NCBI GenBank assembly: GCA_024635755.1
Contig: JAGXIF010000031.1
Location: 59,782 to 123,781, forward strand
Length of the DNA: 64,000 bases
Reading direction: 5' to 3'
From: Halothiobacillus sp.
Lineage (GTDB): Bacteria; Pseudomonadota; Gammaproteobacteria; Halothiobacillales; Halothiobacillaceae
The notes under the pieces were generated by a model. That model saw nothing but the letters and a program-made list of their open reading frames with translations. It was not told the origin of the DNA and ran no database searches. Positions 23,093 to 32,537 of the stretch are shown in pieces. A program made the position numbers and the translations under genes. Within the stretch, counting starts at the first letter, position 1. Each line of letters begins with the position of its first letter.

Positions 23093-23365
23093 ATGAATAA
23101 ATCTGAACTGATCGATGCGATGGCCGCGAACGCTGGTATCTCCAAGTCGGCGGCCGCGAGCGCCCTGGATGGTTTCATCGATGCTGTTGGTGGTGCGCTG
23201 AAGAAGGGCGATCAGGTAACGCTGGTCGGCTTCGGCACCTTCCTGGTTCGTGAGCGCGAAGCTCGTACGGGTCGCAACCCGCGCACTGGTGAGAGCATCG
23301 ACATCAAGGCCTCCAAGCTGCCGTCCTTCAAGGCTGGCAAGGGTCTCAAGGACGCGGTCAACTGA
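23093..23365 (+). CDS. hupB: DNA-binding protein HU-beta
   Basis: Abundant nucleoid protein that bends DNA without sequence specificity. The 90-residue protein has the N-terminal helical dimerisation region ([11 protein letters not shown]), VGFGTF at about 44-49, and the beta-arm GRNPRTGE. The lon-hupB-ppiD order is classic. Codon use is strongly biased and the gene has its own TTGACA promoter and a good terminator, fitting high expression. Confidence 0.96.
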   Translation: MNKSELIDAMAANAGISKSAAASALDGFIDAVGGALKKGDQVTLVGFGTFLVREREARTGRNPRTGESIDIKASKLPSFKAGKGLKDAVN

Positions 23366-23671
23366 TCGCCTGAATCAGATTTGCAAGGCGCACGCCGGCA
23401 GGAGCTTGGCGGGGGCGCCTTTGAGACAAGGGGCGGCGACGCCCCTTTCTTTTTGCCCGCCTTGTGCTCGAGGCGATGGTCGCGCCAGGCGACGGGACAG
23501 GCAGGCCGGGTCAGTGCGGCAGGCAATGGGTGCCGGCGGCCAGCCCTGCTATCATGGCCCACGTTTCCGCCTGAGCTCCGGAGATCGGTCCGCGAGGGCT
23601 ACTCGGTGGCGCTAACCGGGGCCGGGCAGGCTCCGCTCTGACAGACAGACCCGCACGGGAGTGAAGTAGAC
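23366..23671 (+). other. hupB-ppiD intergenic region with terminator
   Basis: 306 bp without a supportable gene. It contains the hupB terminator (23428-23454). Further on, TATCAT at 23550-23555 could be a -10 for ppiD, but no good -35 was seen. Short overlapping frames here show no family features. Confidence 0.5.
23428..23454 (+). terminator. Intrinsic terminator after hupB
   Basis: Stem AAGGGGCG / CGCCCCTT with a GCGA tetraloop, followed by TCTTTTT. Confidence 0.92.
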
Positions 23672-25600
23672 ATGTTGATGGATATCCGCGAGAAGATTCG
23701 CGGCTGGCTGGCTTATGTGATCGTTGGTTTGATCAGCATCCCGTTCGCGCTCTGGGGCGTGGGCGAGTACCTGGGTGGCGGCAAGGACCAGGTGGTGGCC
23801 GAGGTCGCCGGCGAGTCGATCACGGCACGCGAGCTGGATCAGGCGTTCAGCGAACGCCGTCGCCAGCTGATCGCCCAGAGCGAGCAGCAGATCACCGCCG
23901 AGATGATCCAGGCGATGGGGCTCAAGCGCCAGGTCCTCGAGCAGATGATCAACGAGCGTTTGCTGGTCGGTTTCATCCGTGAGCAGGGCTACGTGGTTCC
24001 CGATGGACTGGTCGCGGCTACCGTGCGCGGCATTCCCGCCTTCCAGACCGATGGTCGTTTCGATCGTCAGGCCTATGAACGACGATTGTCCCAGCAGGGG
24101 ATCTCCGTCGAACAGTTCGAAAACGACGTGCGGCGCGATCTGCTGTTCAATACCCTCGACAACGCGCTGGTCGGCAGCGCGTTCGTCACCGACCCCGAAG
24201 TGCGTCAGCTGGTGGCCCTGCGCGACCAGTCGCGCCAGGTGGGTGTGGTGAGGGTCGACCGCGAGACGGTCGCCGCCAACCTCCCCCAGGCCGACGAGGC
24301 CACCCTACAGGCGTACTACGACGAGAACGTCGAGGCCTTCCAGCGCCCGGAGCAGGTGAAACTGGCCTACGTCGAGATCAGCCCGGAACGGCTGGCCGCC
24401 TCCCAGGAGGTGTCGGACGCCGCCCTGCAGGGTGCCTACGACGAATACAAGCAGCGTCAGGCCGACGAAACCGTCCGTCGGGCCCGGCATATCCTCCTGC
24501 AACTTCCGGCGGATGCCGATGCCGCCAAGGTGGATGCAGCTCGTGAGCGTCTGGAGTCGGCGCGCGAGTCCATCGTTTCGGGCGAGGCGAGTTTCGCCGA
24601 GACGGCCGAGACCTTGTCGGATGACAGCAGCACGAGTGAGCAAGGCGGGGATCTGGGCCAAGTGAACGAGGGCGACATCGCCGAGGCATTCGACCGGGCG
24701 GTGGCCTCGCTGGAGGAAGGCGAGCTCAGCGAGCCGGTGCGCACGCGTTTCGGCTGGCACCTGGTCCAGGTCTATGACGTGCAGCAGGCGAAAGTGCCGC
24801 CCTTGAACGAGGTGCGCGAGGACCTGCTGGAGACGCTCAGGCAGGATGCCGCGGAGCGGGCCTACTACGATGCGGCCGAAACGCTGGCGAGCGTCAGCTA
24901 CGAGCAGCCGGACAGTCTGGTGCCGACCGCCGAGGCAGTGGGCCTGCCGGTGGAGCAAAGCGACTGGATCAGCCGCGGCGAGGGCGACGGCATCGGGCAG
25001 TACCCCGCCGTCCGCGAGGCGGCTTTCGGCGAGGCGGTCCTCGACGAGCGCTTCAACAGCCAGCTGATCGAGATCGACACGAACCACGCCGTGGTCGTGC
25101 GGCTCGAAACACACCGCGATGCCCAGCCCCTGCCTTTCGAGCAGGTGCGCGAGCAGGTGGCCGAGCAGTATCGCCAACAGGCCATCGCGCAGGCGCTGAC
25201 CGAACGGGCGACCTCGATCCGTGGGGCGATAGAGCAGGGTGACGACCCGGCCGAGATGGTGGCATCCGAGGCAGCGGTCGAGTGGATCGCACCGCAGTGG
25301 TATCAGCGAGGCGACGTCCGCGGCGCGATGCCACGTCAGGCACTGACCACAGCCTTTGCTATGACGCCTGCGGGTGGCGATCGGCCGTCGATTCGCATTG
25401 CCTCGCTGGCCGACGGTGACCGTGGCGTGGTATTGCTATCGGGCGTGCGTGCCGGTGAGCCGGCCAAGCTGGATGCCGAGACCCGTCGACAACTGGCCGC
25501 GCAACTGGAGAACAACCAGGCCAATCGCCTGATTGACGCCTTCGTGCGTTCCCTGCGCGAGCAGGCCGATGTCAGTATTCGCGAGAAGGCCCTCGACTAG
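23672..25600 (+). CDS. ppiD: Periplasmic folding chaperone PpiD (SurA N-terminal/parvulin)
   Basis: Inner-membrane-anchored chaperone near the Sec translocon that assists outer-membrane and periplasmic proteins. The 642-residue product has a single N-terminal TM helix (about 12-32, with LAYVIVGLISIPFALWGV), a SurA-N-like helical domain (about 35-190), a parvulin-type rotamase domain (about 265-365, including ARHILLQ and FAETAETLSDD, then FGWHLVQV), and a long C-terminal domain. Start 23672 (MLMDIREKIRGW) has GGGAGTGA about 6 bp upstream. Its place after hupB supports the name. Confidence 0.93.
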   Translation: MLMDIREKIRGWLAYVIVGLISIPFALWGVGEYLGGGKDQVVAEVAGESITARELDQAFSERRRQLIAQSEQQITAEMIQAMGLKRQVLEQMINERLLVGFIREQGYVVPDGLVAATVRGIPAFQTDGRFDRQAYERRLSQQGISVEQFENDVRRDLLFNTLDNALVGSAFVTDPEVRQLVALRDQSRQVGVVRVDRETVAANLPQADEATLQAYYDENVEAFQRPEQVKLAYVEISPERLAASQEVSDAALQGAYDEYKQRQADETVRRARHILLQLPADADAAKVDAARERLESARESIVSGEASFAETAETLSDDSSTSEQGGDLGQVNEGDIAEAFDRAVASLEEGELSEPVRTRFGWHLVQVYDVQQAKVPPLNEVREDLLETLRQDAAERAYYDAAETLASVSYEQPDSLVPTAEAVGLPVEQSDWISRGEGDGIGQYPAVREAAFGEAVLDERFNSQLIEIDTNHAVVVRLETHRDAQPLPFEQVREQVAEQYRQQAIAQALTERATSIRGAIEQGDDPAEMVASEAAVEWIAPQWYQRGDVRGAMPRQALTTAFAMTPAGGDRPSIRIASLADGDRGVVLLSGVRAGEPAKLDAETRRQLAAQLENNQANRLIDAFVRSLREQADVSIREKALD

Positions 25601-25610
25601 GCCAGTGGTG

Positions 25611-25657
25611 AAAACGCCCGTCCACCGTCCCTCGGGCCGGTCGACGGGCGTTTTTTG
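25611..25657 (+). terminator. Intrinsic terminator after ppiD
   Basis: Stem AAAACGCCCGTC / GACGGGCGTTTT around a 20-base loop that itself has partial pairing, then TT. It lies just before the next start codon. Confidence 0.88.
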
Positions 25658-25680
25658 TGTTCGTTAGGGAGAAAACACGC

Positions 25681-26973
25681 ATGGCCTTGCACTGGCAGAT
25701 CCTGACCGCGCTGGCGGCAGCATTCCTGATCGGTGGCCTCTTCGGCACCGAGGCGGCCGGCATTCCGCTGGGCTCCATCTACGCTTTCGTCGGGGGGCTG
25801 TTTCTCGACGCGCTCAAGATGTTGATCGTGCCGCTGATCACCGCGTCGATCATCACCGGCGTGGCCAGCATCGGCAGTGCCGGCGGCGTCGGCAGGATGG
25901 CCGGGCGCACGGCGATCTATTACCTGTTCTCCACCGCCATGGCGGTGACCACGGCATTGCTGGTGATGAACCTGTTTCAGCCGGGGATGTCCGGCGATCA
26001 GCCACTGTCGGAAACCGCCGACCTGCCGCCGATCGGTGACGAGGTCAGCGGCCGGCTGGAGGGCAAGGAGCTGTCCGAGTTCTTCAATATCCTGCGCGAC
26101 ATGGTGCCGCCCAACATCGTCGAGGCCGGGGCGGATGCACAGATGCTGGGGCTGATCTTCTTCTCCGTGCTGTTCGGTATCGCGCTGACCCGGGCCACGT
26201 CCCCGGGGATGCAGACCGTCAAGGAGTTCTGGGCGGGCGTTCAGGACGTGATGATCCAGATCACCCACTGGGTGATGCGGGTCGCGCCGATTGGCGTGTT
26301 CGCGTTGGTCGCGGGGGTGATCGCGGAAAGCGGCGTCTCGGTGCTGCTGCCGATGCTGGACTTCTTCTTCGTGGTGGTGCTGGGACTCGCGATCCACGCC
26401 TTGGTGGTCTTGCCGCTGGCCCTGTGGCTGATCACGCGGCGGTCACCGATCGCTTTCATTCGTGCCATGTGGCCGGCCCTGTTGGTAGCCTTCTCCACCA
26501 GTTCCTCGGCCGGCACGCTGCCGATCACCCTGCAGGCGCTGACCCAGCGGGCCGGTGTGTCCCGCGAGACGGCCTCGTTCGTCCTGCCGCTGGGGGCGAC
26601 CATCAACATGGACGGCACCGCCTTGTACGAGTGCGCGGCGGTACTCTTCATCGCCCAGGCCTATGGCGTGGACCTGTCGTTGTCGATGCAGCTGCTGATC
26701 GTGGTGCTGGCCCTGGTGACCTCCATCGGCGTGGCAGCGGTGCCCTCGGCCAGCCTGGTGGCCATTGCCCTGATCCTCGGGGTGCTGGGGCTGCCGCTGG
26801 AGGCCATGGGGCTGTTGCTGGTGGTCGACCGCCTGCTGGACATGTTGCGCACCTCGGTCAACGTCTACAGCGACGCGACCGGGGCGGTGATTGTCGCCCG
26901 ACTGCGGGGCGAGGATCGCATCCTGATGGATACCCGCCCGGAGGAGACGCCCGAGGCGATCGAACGGGGGTGA
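25681..26973 (+). CDS. Dicarboxylate/amino acid:cation symporter (DAACS/SDF family)
   Basis: 430-residue inner-membrane carrier, rich in hydrophobic helices, with family motifs: DALKMLIVPLI in the N-terminal third, FSTSSSAGTLP (the serine-rich re-entrant loop), PLGATINMDGTALYE (the conserved NMDGT motif) and a C-terminal VDRLLDMLRTSVNV containing substrate-binding Asp/Arg/Asn. Such proteins import glutamate, aspartate or C4-dicarboxylates with Na+ or H+; the substrate cannot be told here. The start is ATG 25681 rather than an upstream in-frame start that lies within the preceding terminator. It is flanked by terminators, so it is monocistronic. Confidence 0.9.
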   Translation: MALHWQILTALAAAFLIGGLFGTEAAGIPLGSIYAFVGGLFLDALKMLIVPLITASIITGVASIGSAGGVGRMAGRTAIYYLFSTAMAVTTALLVMNLFQPGMSGDQPLSETADLPPIGDEVSGRLEGKELSEFFNILRDMVPPNIVEAGADAQMLGLIFFSVLFGIALTRATSPGMQTVKEFWAGVQDVMIQITHWVMRVAPIGVFALVAGVIAESGVSVLLPMLDFFFVVVLGLAIHALVVLPLALWLITRRSPIAFIRAMWPALLVAFSTSSSAGTLPITLQALTQRAGVSRETASFVLPLGATINMDGTALYECAAVLFIAQAYGVDLSLSMQLLIVVLALVTSIGVAAVPSASLVAIALILGVLGLPLEAMGLLLVVDRLLDMLRTSVNVYSDATGAVIVARLRGEDRILMDTRPEETPEAIERG

Positions 26974-27003
26974 GCGCCGCCCCTGGGGGGAGGCCCCGAA
27001 TGA

Positions 27004-27031
27004 AAACAGCCCGCCATTCGGCGGGCTGTTT
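27004..27031 (+). terminator. Intrinsic terminator after symporter gene
   Basis: AAACAGCCCGCC / GGCGGGCTGTTT with an ATTC loop. It lies between convergent genes and may also serve the minus strand. Confidence 0.85.
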
Positions 27032-27058
27032 GCGTCGTGGTCGCTGTGGGTGCCAGCC

Positions 27059-27745
27059 TCAGTAGGAGAGGCTGTCCAAGTCGATGTTTTCGAAGTTGCG
27101 GTCGGTCACCTCGACGTTGTCCTGGATGTTCCAGAGGTTGTAGGTGGGGATCGCCCAGAGAATACCCAGAAACATGATCACCAGGATCACCTGCCACCAC
27201 TTGATCCGCTGGATCGCCTCGACGCGCTTGACCCGGCAGGCGCCACCCGGGCAGAGCTGGGCCTGCTTGCCAGTTAGCAGGTTGTAGGCGGTGCAGCCCA
27301 GGCAGATGCCGAAGGCTGACTCGAATGCCAGGAACAGCAGGCAGGCCGAACAGCCGACCAGGTTGATCAGGCCGGTATTCGCCTGGACGAAGACCACCCA
27401 GATCATGAAGGCGGCGATCAGCAGGCCGATCGACCAGGCCACCCGCTTTTGCGGGGCGCCGACGTACTCGACCTCCTGGTTGCGGGTGATCAACCGGCCC
27501 AGGATCATGAAGGGCGCGTACTGCGGGTTGATCAGCACGCGGATGCCGAATTCCACCGTGAACGCCAGGATCAGCAGGCGCTCCCACATGAAATCGCCGC
27601 TGAGAAACCCCTGGGCGAAGGCGAAGCCGGCGAACAGTGCCAAGAACCCCGCGGCGGCGCGGGCTTCGCGTTCGTTGATCACGCGGACCGGGTAACCCTC
27701 GACCTGTTCGCCGAAATGAAAGACATTGCGCAGGCTGATATCCAT
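27059..27745 (-). CDS. DUF4395 integral membrane protein with paired cysteines
   Basis: 228-residue membrane protein with about five hydrophobic segments (around 30-48, 56-75, 103-121, 126-150, 184-202). An R-V-I-N-E-R-E-A-R-x-x-A start and the Cys motifs GCSAC (C132, C135), CLGC (C148, C151) and CPGGAC (C165, C170) match the DUF4395 family, which is frequent in sulfur oxidisers, often near rhodanese or thiosulfate genes. Its function is unknown; the three Cys pairs suggest redox or sulfur handling at the membrane (inference). ATG 27745 is fixed by a very strong ribosome-binding site, GGAGGTGAGG; upstream in-frame starts lack one. Confidence 0.8.
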   Translation of the reverse strand: MDISLRNVFHFGEQVEGYPVRVINEREARAAAGFLALFAGFAFAQGFLSGDFMWERLLILAFTVEFGIRVLINPQYAPFMILGRLITRNQEVEYVGAPQKRVAWSIGLLIAAFMIWVVFVQANTGLINLVGCSACLLFLAFESAFGICLGCTAYNLLTGKQAQLCPGGACRVKRVEAIQRIKWWQVILVIMFLGILWAIPTYNLWNIQDNVEVTDRNFENIDLDSLSY

Positions 27746-27893
27746 TTCCTCACCTCCTCCAGTATGTGCTGATGTGCTGATATTCCCTTGCCATGAATGG
27801 TGCGGCGAGACGGGATGCATTGCCAATCAAAGTTTTCTCGCCCGAAAATCCGGGATTTATCAATCGGTCGCCCGGCCGCTCGACGTTCCTTAC

Positions 27894-27916
27894 AAAAAAA
27901 GCGCCCGAAGGCGCTT
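27894..27916 (-). terminator. Intrinsic terminator after fabI
   Basis: Read on the minus strand: AAGCGCC, TTCG tetraloop, GGCGCTT and a run of T. About 40 bp after the fabI stop. Confidence 0.9.
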
Positions 27917-27955
27917 CTCGTGCTCACTGATCCGGTCATCGGACCGGACGGACGA

Positions 27956-28747
27956 TCAGTCCTCGCAGCGTCCCATGCCGGTAATGAAGTAGCCGGAGTC
28001 GACGTGGACGTTCTCGCCGGTGATCCCCGAGGCCAGATCCGAGCAGAGGAAGGCGGCGGTGTTGCCTACCTGATCGATGGTGACGTTGCGCCGCAGCGGG
28101 GCGTTGGTGGATACGTAATCCAGGAAGCCCTTGAAATCGCCGATTCCCGAGGCGGCCAGCGTCTTGATCGGGCCGGCGGAGATCGCGTTGACACGGATGC
28201 CGCGCTCGCCGAGCTTCGAGGCGGCCAGATAGCGGACCGTGGCCTCCAGTGAGGCCTTGGCCACGCCCATGACGTTGTAGTTCTTCATCACGCGCTCGGC
28301 GCCCAGGTAGCTGAGCGTCAGCATCGCGCCCTCGTCACGCAGATGCGGCTCGCCCGCCTTGGCCAGTGCGGCCAGCGAGTAGGCGGAGACGTCGTGCGCC
28401 TGGGCAAAGGCCTCGCGGGACATGCCGTCGAGGAAGTCGCCGTCGAGGGCCTCGCGCGGGGCGAAGGCCATGGCGTGGATGATGATGTCCACGCCCTCCG
28501 GCCAGTGCTCGGCCAGTGCCGGGAACAGCGCGTCGATCTGCGCATCGTCGGTGGCGTCCAGCGGCAGGTAGATCGACGAACCGAGATCCTTGGTGGCCTT
28601 CTCGACCTTGGGCTTGAAGCGGTCGTTGAGGTAGGTGAAAGCCAGCTCGGCCCCTTCGCGGTGCATGGCCGCGGCGATGCCGTAGGCGATCGAGCGGTTG
28701 TTGGCAATGCCCGTGATCAGGGCGCGCTTGCCGGATAGGAATCCCAT
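27956..28747 (-). CDS. fabI: Enoyl-[acyl-carrier-protein] reductase (NADH) FabI
   Basis: Last step of each fatty-acid elongation cycle; the target of triclosan. The 263-residue SDR protein has the NADH-binding [12 protein letters not shown] motif (13-24) and the active-site residues Y147, Y157 and K164 in the Y-x6-K pattern, almost the same numbering as in E. coli. ATG 28747 is chosen over an upstream start that would add 31 unrelated residues. Divergent from the yejA-like gene. Confidence 0.96.
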   Translation of the reverse strand: MGFLSGKRALITGIANNRSIAYGIAAAMHREGAELAFTYLNDRFKPKVEKATKDLGSSIYLPLDATDDAQIDALFPALAEHWPEGVDIIIHAMAFAPREALDGDFLDGMSREAFAQAHDVSAYSLAALAKAGEPHLRDEGAMLTLSYLGAERVMKNYNVMGVAKASLEATVRYLAASKLGERGIRVNAISAGPIKTLAASGIGDFKGFLDYVSTNAPLRRNVTIDQVGNTAAFLCSDLASGITGENVHVDSGYFITGMGRCED

Positions 28748-28857
28748 GTGTCTCTCCTGTTTTTGCAAAGGTTGGAGGCATCGGCGTGTCGTGGGCCGAA
28801 AAACCGGTCGATCGGCGCTTGGCCTGTGCTCGACTTTCACCGTATTGTATTCGTCTG

Positions 28858-30813
28858 ATGACGAACAAGCATCCCAAAACCTGCCACCCGGCCGCGACCG
28901 CCGGCAACGTCCTCTCCCCCTGGCCGGGCGATCGTGACGTGGCCAGCGAGTCGCGGCGTCGCTTCCTGCGCCAGATGACCGGCGTGGGCGGTGCGCTAGC
29001 CGCGGGGCTTTTGCCGGGCATGGCCCGCGCCGAGGGCTTCGCCGTCGCGCATGGTTACCAGCCGGCCTACCCGGCGGCGTTCGGGCAGTTCGAGTACGTC
29101 AATGCCGCCGCGCCCCGGGACGGTCAGCTCGCCCTGTCGGTATTCGGCACCTTTGACTCGCTCAATCCCTTCGTGCTCAAGGGGTTGGCGGCTACAGGCA
29201 CCAACAACCTGCTGTTCGACACCCTGGTGGTGCGGGCTTGGGACGAGCCGTTTTCCGTCTATGGCTTGCTGGCCGATCGGCTCGAGCTGGCGGAGGACGG
29301 GCTGTCGGCGACGTTTCGCATCCACCCGGCGGCGCGCTTCGTGGATGGGCGCCCGGTCACCGCTCGGGACGTGGTCTTCAGCTTCGAGACCCTTGTGGGC
29401 GAGTCGGCGCACCCGCGCTATCGGTACTACTGGGCCGACGTCGAGGGGGCCGAGGTGCTGGATGGGCGGCATGTGCGCTTTGGGTTCAAGCGTCGCAATC
29501 CCGAATTGCACCTGATCATCGGCGAGTTGCCGGTGATGTCGCGCGATGCGCTCGAGGCGGTCGATTTCGCCGAGCACTCGCGCGTGGCGCTGCCCGGTAG
29601 CGGGCCCTACGTGGTCGACTCGGTCAACTTCGGCCGGGATATCCGCTATCGTCGGCGTGACGATTACTGGGCGCGCGACCTGGGGGTGCGGCAGGGGATG
29701 TTCAATTTCCGCGAGCTGACCTTCAAGTACTACAAGGACGAGACCGTCGCGCTGGAGGCGTTCAAGGCCGGCGAGTTCGACGTCCAGCATGAGACCAACT
29801 CCAAGCGGTGGGCGCGCGCCTACGACGGGCAGGCCTTTGCCGAGGGCAAGATCCGCCGCCGCGAGATCCCGCACCACAACAATGCCGGCATGCAGGGGTT
29901 CGCCATGAACACCCGCCGCGAGCTGTTCGCCGACCGGCGGGTGCGTCGGGCACTCAACCTGGCATTCGATTTCCACTGGTCGAACGTCCACCTGTTCTAT
30001 GGCCAGTATCGCCGCTGCGAGAGCTACTTCGCCAACAGCGAACTCGCCTCTGACGGCGTGCCGACCGGCGAGGAGCGCGAGCTGCTCGAGCCGTTCCGTG
30101 ACCAGTTGCCGGCCGGCCTGTTCGAGCGCGCCCATGTCGTGCCTTTCGCCCCCACGCCCGAGGTCCAGCGCCGCCACCTGGTCGAGGCACAGCGGTTGCT
30201 TCGGGAGGCCGGCTGGGAGCTGCGCGATGGCACATTGCGCAATGCCGACGGCGATCGGTTCGCCTTCGATATCATGCTCGCGCAGAAGGGCTTCGAGCGG
30301 ATCGTGGCGCCCTATGCCTACAGTCTGCGGCGCCTGGGTATCGACGTGTCTTACCGCACCATCGACGTGGCGCTGTACCAGCGACGCATGAATCGTTTCG
30401 AATTCGACATGACCGTGGTTTCCTTCGGCCAGTCGCAGTCGCCGGGCAACGAGCTGCGCGAGATGTTCGGCAGTCAGTCGGCCCATCGGGAGGGCTCGCG
30501 GAACTACTGTGGCGTCGATCATCCCGCGGTGGACGCGATGATCGATGCGGTGATATACGCGGCAGACCGCGAGGCCCTGGTGACGGCCTGCCGGGCACTC
30601 GACCGGGTGCTGCTGTGGGACGAGTACCTGATTCCCAACTGGTACAGCGATGCCCATCGGTTGGCGTGGTGGAACCGGCTGGCCTACCACGATCAGCCGC
30701 TACCGAAATACTTCAATGCCATGGACTGGATCCTCCAGACCTGGTGGCAGACGCACGCCGAGCCGCAGGCTGGGCCGGTGGTCAATGACGTGACCGACTA
30801 CAGGAAGGGGTGA
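28858..30813 (+). CDS. yejA: ABC transporter substrate-binding protein, family 5 (YejA-like), Tat signal
   Basis: 651-residue periplasmic peptide-binding protein of the SBP_bac_5 family. The N-terminus has a twin-arginine motif SRRRFLR (32-38), a hydrophobic stretch and an ARA-E cleavage site near 58, so export by Tat is likely. Family features include [12 protein letters not shown] near the start of the mature part, [11 protein letters not shown], and [10 protein letters not shown] with a C-terminal [10 protein letters not shown]. The closest scheme is E. coli YejA (microcin C / oligopeptide uptake). ATG 28858 is preferred over 28786. It leads an operon with a lipoprotein, yejB and yejE. Confidence 0.88.
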   Translation: MTNKHPKTCHPAATAGNVLSPWPGDRDVASESRRRFLRQMTGVGGALAAGLLPGMARAEGFAVAHGYQPAYPAAFGQFEYVNAAAPRDGQLALSVFGTFDSLNPFVLKGLAATGTNNLLFDTLVVRAWDEPFSVYGLLADRLELAEDGLSATFRIHPAARFVDGRPVTARDVVFSFETLVGESAHPRYRYYWADVEGAEVLDGRHVRFGFKRRNPELHLIIGELPVMSRDALEAVDFAEHSRVALPGSGPYVVDSVNFGRDIRYRRRDDYWARDLGVRQGMFNFRELTFKYYKDETVALEAFKAGEFDVQHETNSKRWARAYDGQAFAEGKIRRREIPHHNNAGMQGFAMNTRRELFADRRVRRALNLAFDFHWSNVHLFYGQYRRCESYFANSELASDGVPTGEERELLEPFRDQLPAGLFERAHVVPFAPTPEVQRRHLVEAQRLLREAGWELRDGTLRNADGDRFAFDIMLAQKGFERIVAPYAYSLRRLGIDVSYRTIDVALYQRRMNRFEFDMTVVSFGQSQSPGNELREMFGSQSAHREGSRNYCGVDHPAVDAMIDAVIYAADREALVTACRALDRVLLWDEYLIPNWYSDAHRLAWWNRLAYHDQPLPKYFNAMDWILQTWWQTHAEPQAGPVVNDVTDYRKG

Positions 30814-30818
30814 TCGCC

Positions 30819-31457
30819 ATGATTTCGTTATTCCGCTGTCATCCTGGCCCTGACGGGCTCCTCCGCCGATGGGCGGCCACCTGGGGCGGTCTGGCCCTGT
30901 TGCTTCTTCTGGGTGGCTGCGCCACCCCGCAATACGCCACCGAGACCCGCTATGTGCCGCCAGCCGACAAGGCGGGCCTGGAGTGTCTGCGTGGCTGTCA
31001 CCTGGCCATGATGGCCTGTCAGGCCGATTGCAGCGCGCGGCGACAGGCCTGTATCCGTGAGATCGAGCCGGAGGTGGATGTGGCGTTCGAGGCTGCCCTG
31101 CGCCGTTACGAGATCGAGCGACGCCACTACATGCGTGAGCGGCAGTTCTACCAGCTGGATCGTTCAATGCACATCGGTCTCTATCGTGATCCGTTTTATT
31201 TCGGCTTTCCCGGTGCGATCTGGTACCCGGATCACTATTACGACGATCCGCCCGTCCCGCCCGCCGCTCCCGATCGGGCGGCGGTCCGTGCCGAGTTGAT
31301 CGACCGGCAGTGCAACCAGCCCTGCGGCTGCCAGGCGTCCTTCGATGCCTGCTATGCCGGCTGCGGCGGCCAGGTGCAAAAGCGCACGGTCTGCATCAAG
31401 CACTGCGGGCCGAATGATCCCCTGCCGGCCCGTCTTGATTCGCCGAGGTCGCCGTAG
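30819..31457 (+). CDS. Cysteine-rich putative lipoprotein in the yej operon
   Basis: 212-residue protein; I do not recognise the family. A hydrophobic segment (22-33) ends in the lipobox LGGC with C34, so it should be lipidated; Ala follows, favouring outer-membrane sorting. The mature part has 12 further cysteines in two clusters, each with a C-x6-C-x3-C pattern (about 55-75 and 170-190), separated by a Tyr/Arg-rich middle with many aromatic residues. ATG 30819 is preferred because AGGAAGGGG ends about 8 bp upstream; a GTG at 30810 would overlap the yejA stop. yejB starts immediately after its stop. This gene is not part of the E. coli yej operon. Confidence 0.75.
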   Translation: MISLFRCHPGPDGLLRRWAATWGGLALLLLLGGCATPQYATETRYVPPADKAGLECLRGCHLAMMACQADCSARRQACIREIEPEVDVAFEAALRRYEIERRHYMRERQFYQLDRSMHIGLYRDPFYFGFPGAIWYPDHYYDDPPVPPAAPDRAAVRAELIDRQCNQPCGCQASFDACYAGCGGQVQKRTVCIKHCGPNDPLPARLDSPRSP

Positions 31458-32516
31458 ATGGGGGCGTATATCGCCAAGCGCCTGGCGCTGATGATTCCGA
31501 CCCTTTTCGGGATCCTGCTGATCTCGTTCGCCGTGATCCAGTTCGTGCCGGGCGGGCCGGTCGAACAGTTGATGATGCAGCTCAAGGGCGGTGCCCAGGG
31601 CGCGGCCGCTGAGTCCGGTGGCCAGATGACCAGCGGGCTCTACCGCGGCGAGCAGGGGCTGGGCGCCGATCAGATCGAGCAGTTTCGCGATTTTTACGGC
31701 TTCGACCAGCCCGCATGGAAACGCTTCGGCGACATGGTCGGCAACTATCTGACCTTCAATCTGGGCGAGTCGTATTTCTACCAGCGCAGCGTCGGCGAGC
31801 TGATCGTCGAGAAACTGCCGGTGTCCGTCAGCCTGGGTATCTGGACGTTCCTGCTCACCTACCTGGTCTCCATCCCGCTGGGGGTGGCCAAGGCCGTGCG
31901 CGACGGAAGCCGCTTCGACTCGATCACCAGCACGGTGATCCTGGTCGGCTACGCCATCCCCGGCTTCGTGCTCGGTCTGGTGCTGCTGGTGCTGTTCGGC
32001 GGCGGCAGCTTCGTGCAGTGGTTCCCGCTGCGCGGGCTGACCTCTGACAACTTCGAGCAACTCTCGCTGATGAGCAAGATCCTCGATTATCTCTGGCACC
32101 TGGTGCTGCCGATTACCGCGATGGTGGTGGGCAACTTCGCCGTGATGACCATGCTGACAAAGAACAGCTTTCTCGAGGAGATCCGCAAGTCCTATGTGCT
32201 CACCGCCCGCGCCAAGGGCCTGGCCGAGAGGACGGTGCTCTACCGGCACGTGTTTCGCAATGCGCTGATTCCGATCGTCACGGGGTTTCCGGCCGCCTTC
32301 ATCGGCGCGTTCTTCACCGGCAGCCTGCTGATCGAGACCATCTTCTCGCTCGATGGCCTAGGCCTGCTCTCCTACAACGCCGTGCTGCAGCGTGACTATC
32401 CGGTCGTGCTGGGCACGCTGTACGTGTTCAGCCTGATCGGGCTGTTCGGCAAGCTGCTGTCCGACCTGGTGTACGTCTGGGTCGATCCTCGCATCCACTT
32501 CGAGGCGGTAGGGTAA
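31458..32516 (+). CDS. yejB: ABC transporter permease YejB
   Basis: 352-residue inner-membrane permease (BPD_transp_1) of the dipeptide/oligopeptide type. It starts with Y-I-x-K-R-L-A-L-M-I-P-T-L-F-G, has about six TM helices and the EAA loop (LTARAKGLAERTVLYRHVFRNA) that contacts the ATPase. The large periplasmic insert after TM1, containing GGPVEQLMMQLKGG, is typical of YejB. The start codon directly abuts the lipoprotein stop. Pairs with YejE downstream. Confidence 0.93.
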   Translation: MGAYIAKRLALMIPTLFGILLISFAVIQFVPGGPVEQLMMQLKGGAQGAAAESGGQMTSGLYRGEQGLGADQIEQFRDFYGFDQPAWKRFGDMVGNYLTFNLGESYFYQRSVGELIVEKLPVSVSLGIWTFLLTYLVSIPLGVAKAVRDGSRFDSITSTVILVGYAIPGFVLGLVLLVLFGGGSFVQWFPLRGLTSDNFEQLSLMSKILDYLWHLVLPITAMVVGNFAVMTMLTKNSFLEEIRKSYVLTARAKGLAERTVLYRHVFRNALIPIVTGFPAAFIGAFFTGSLLIETIFSLDGLGLLSYNAVLQRDYPVVLGTLYVFSLIGLFGKLLSDLVYVWVDPRIHFEAVG

Positions 32517-32537
32517 ATGTTCGAGGTAATACGCTAG

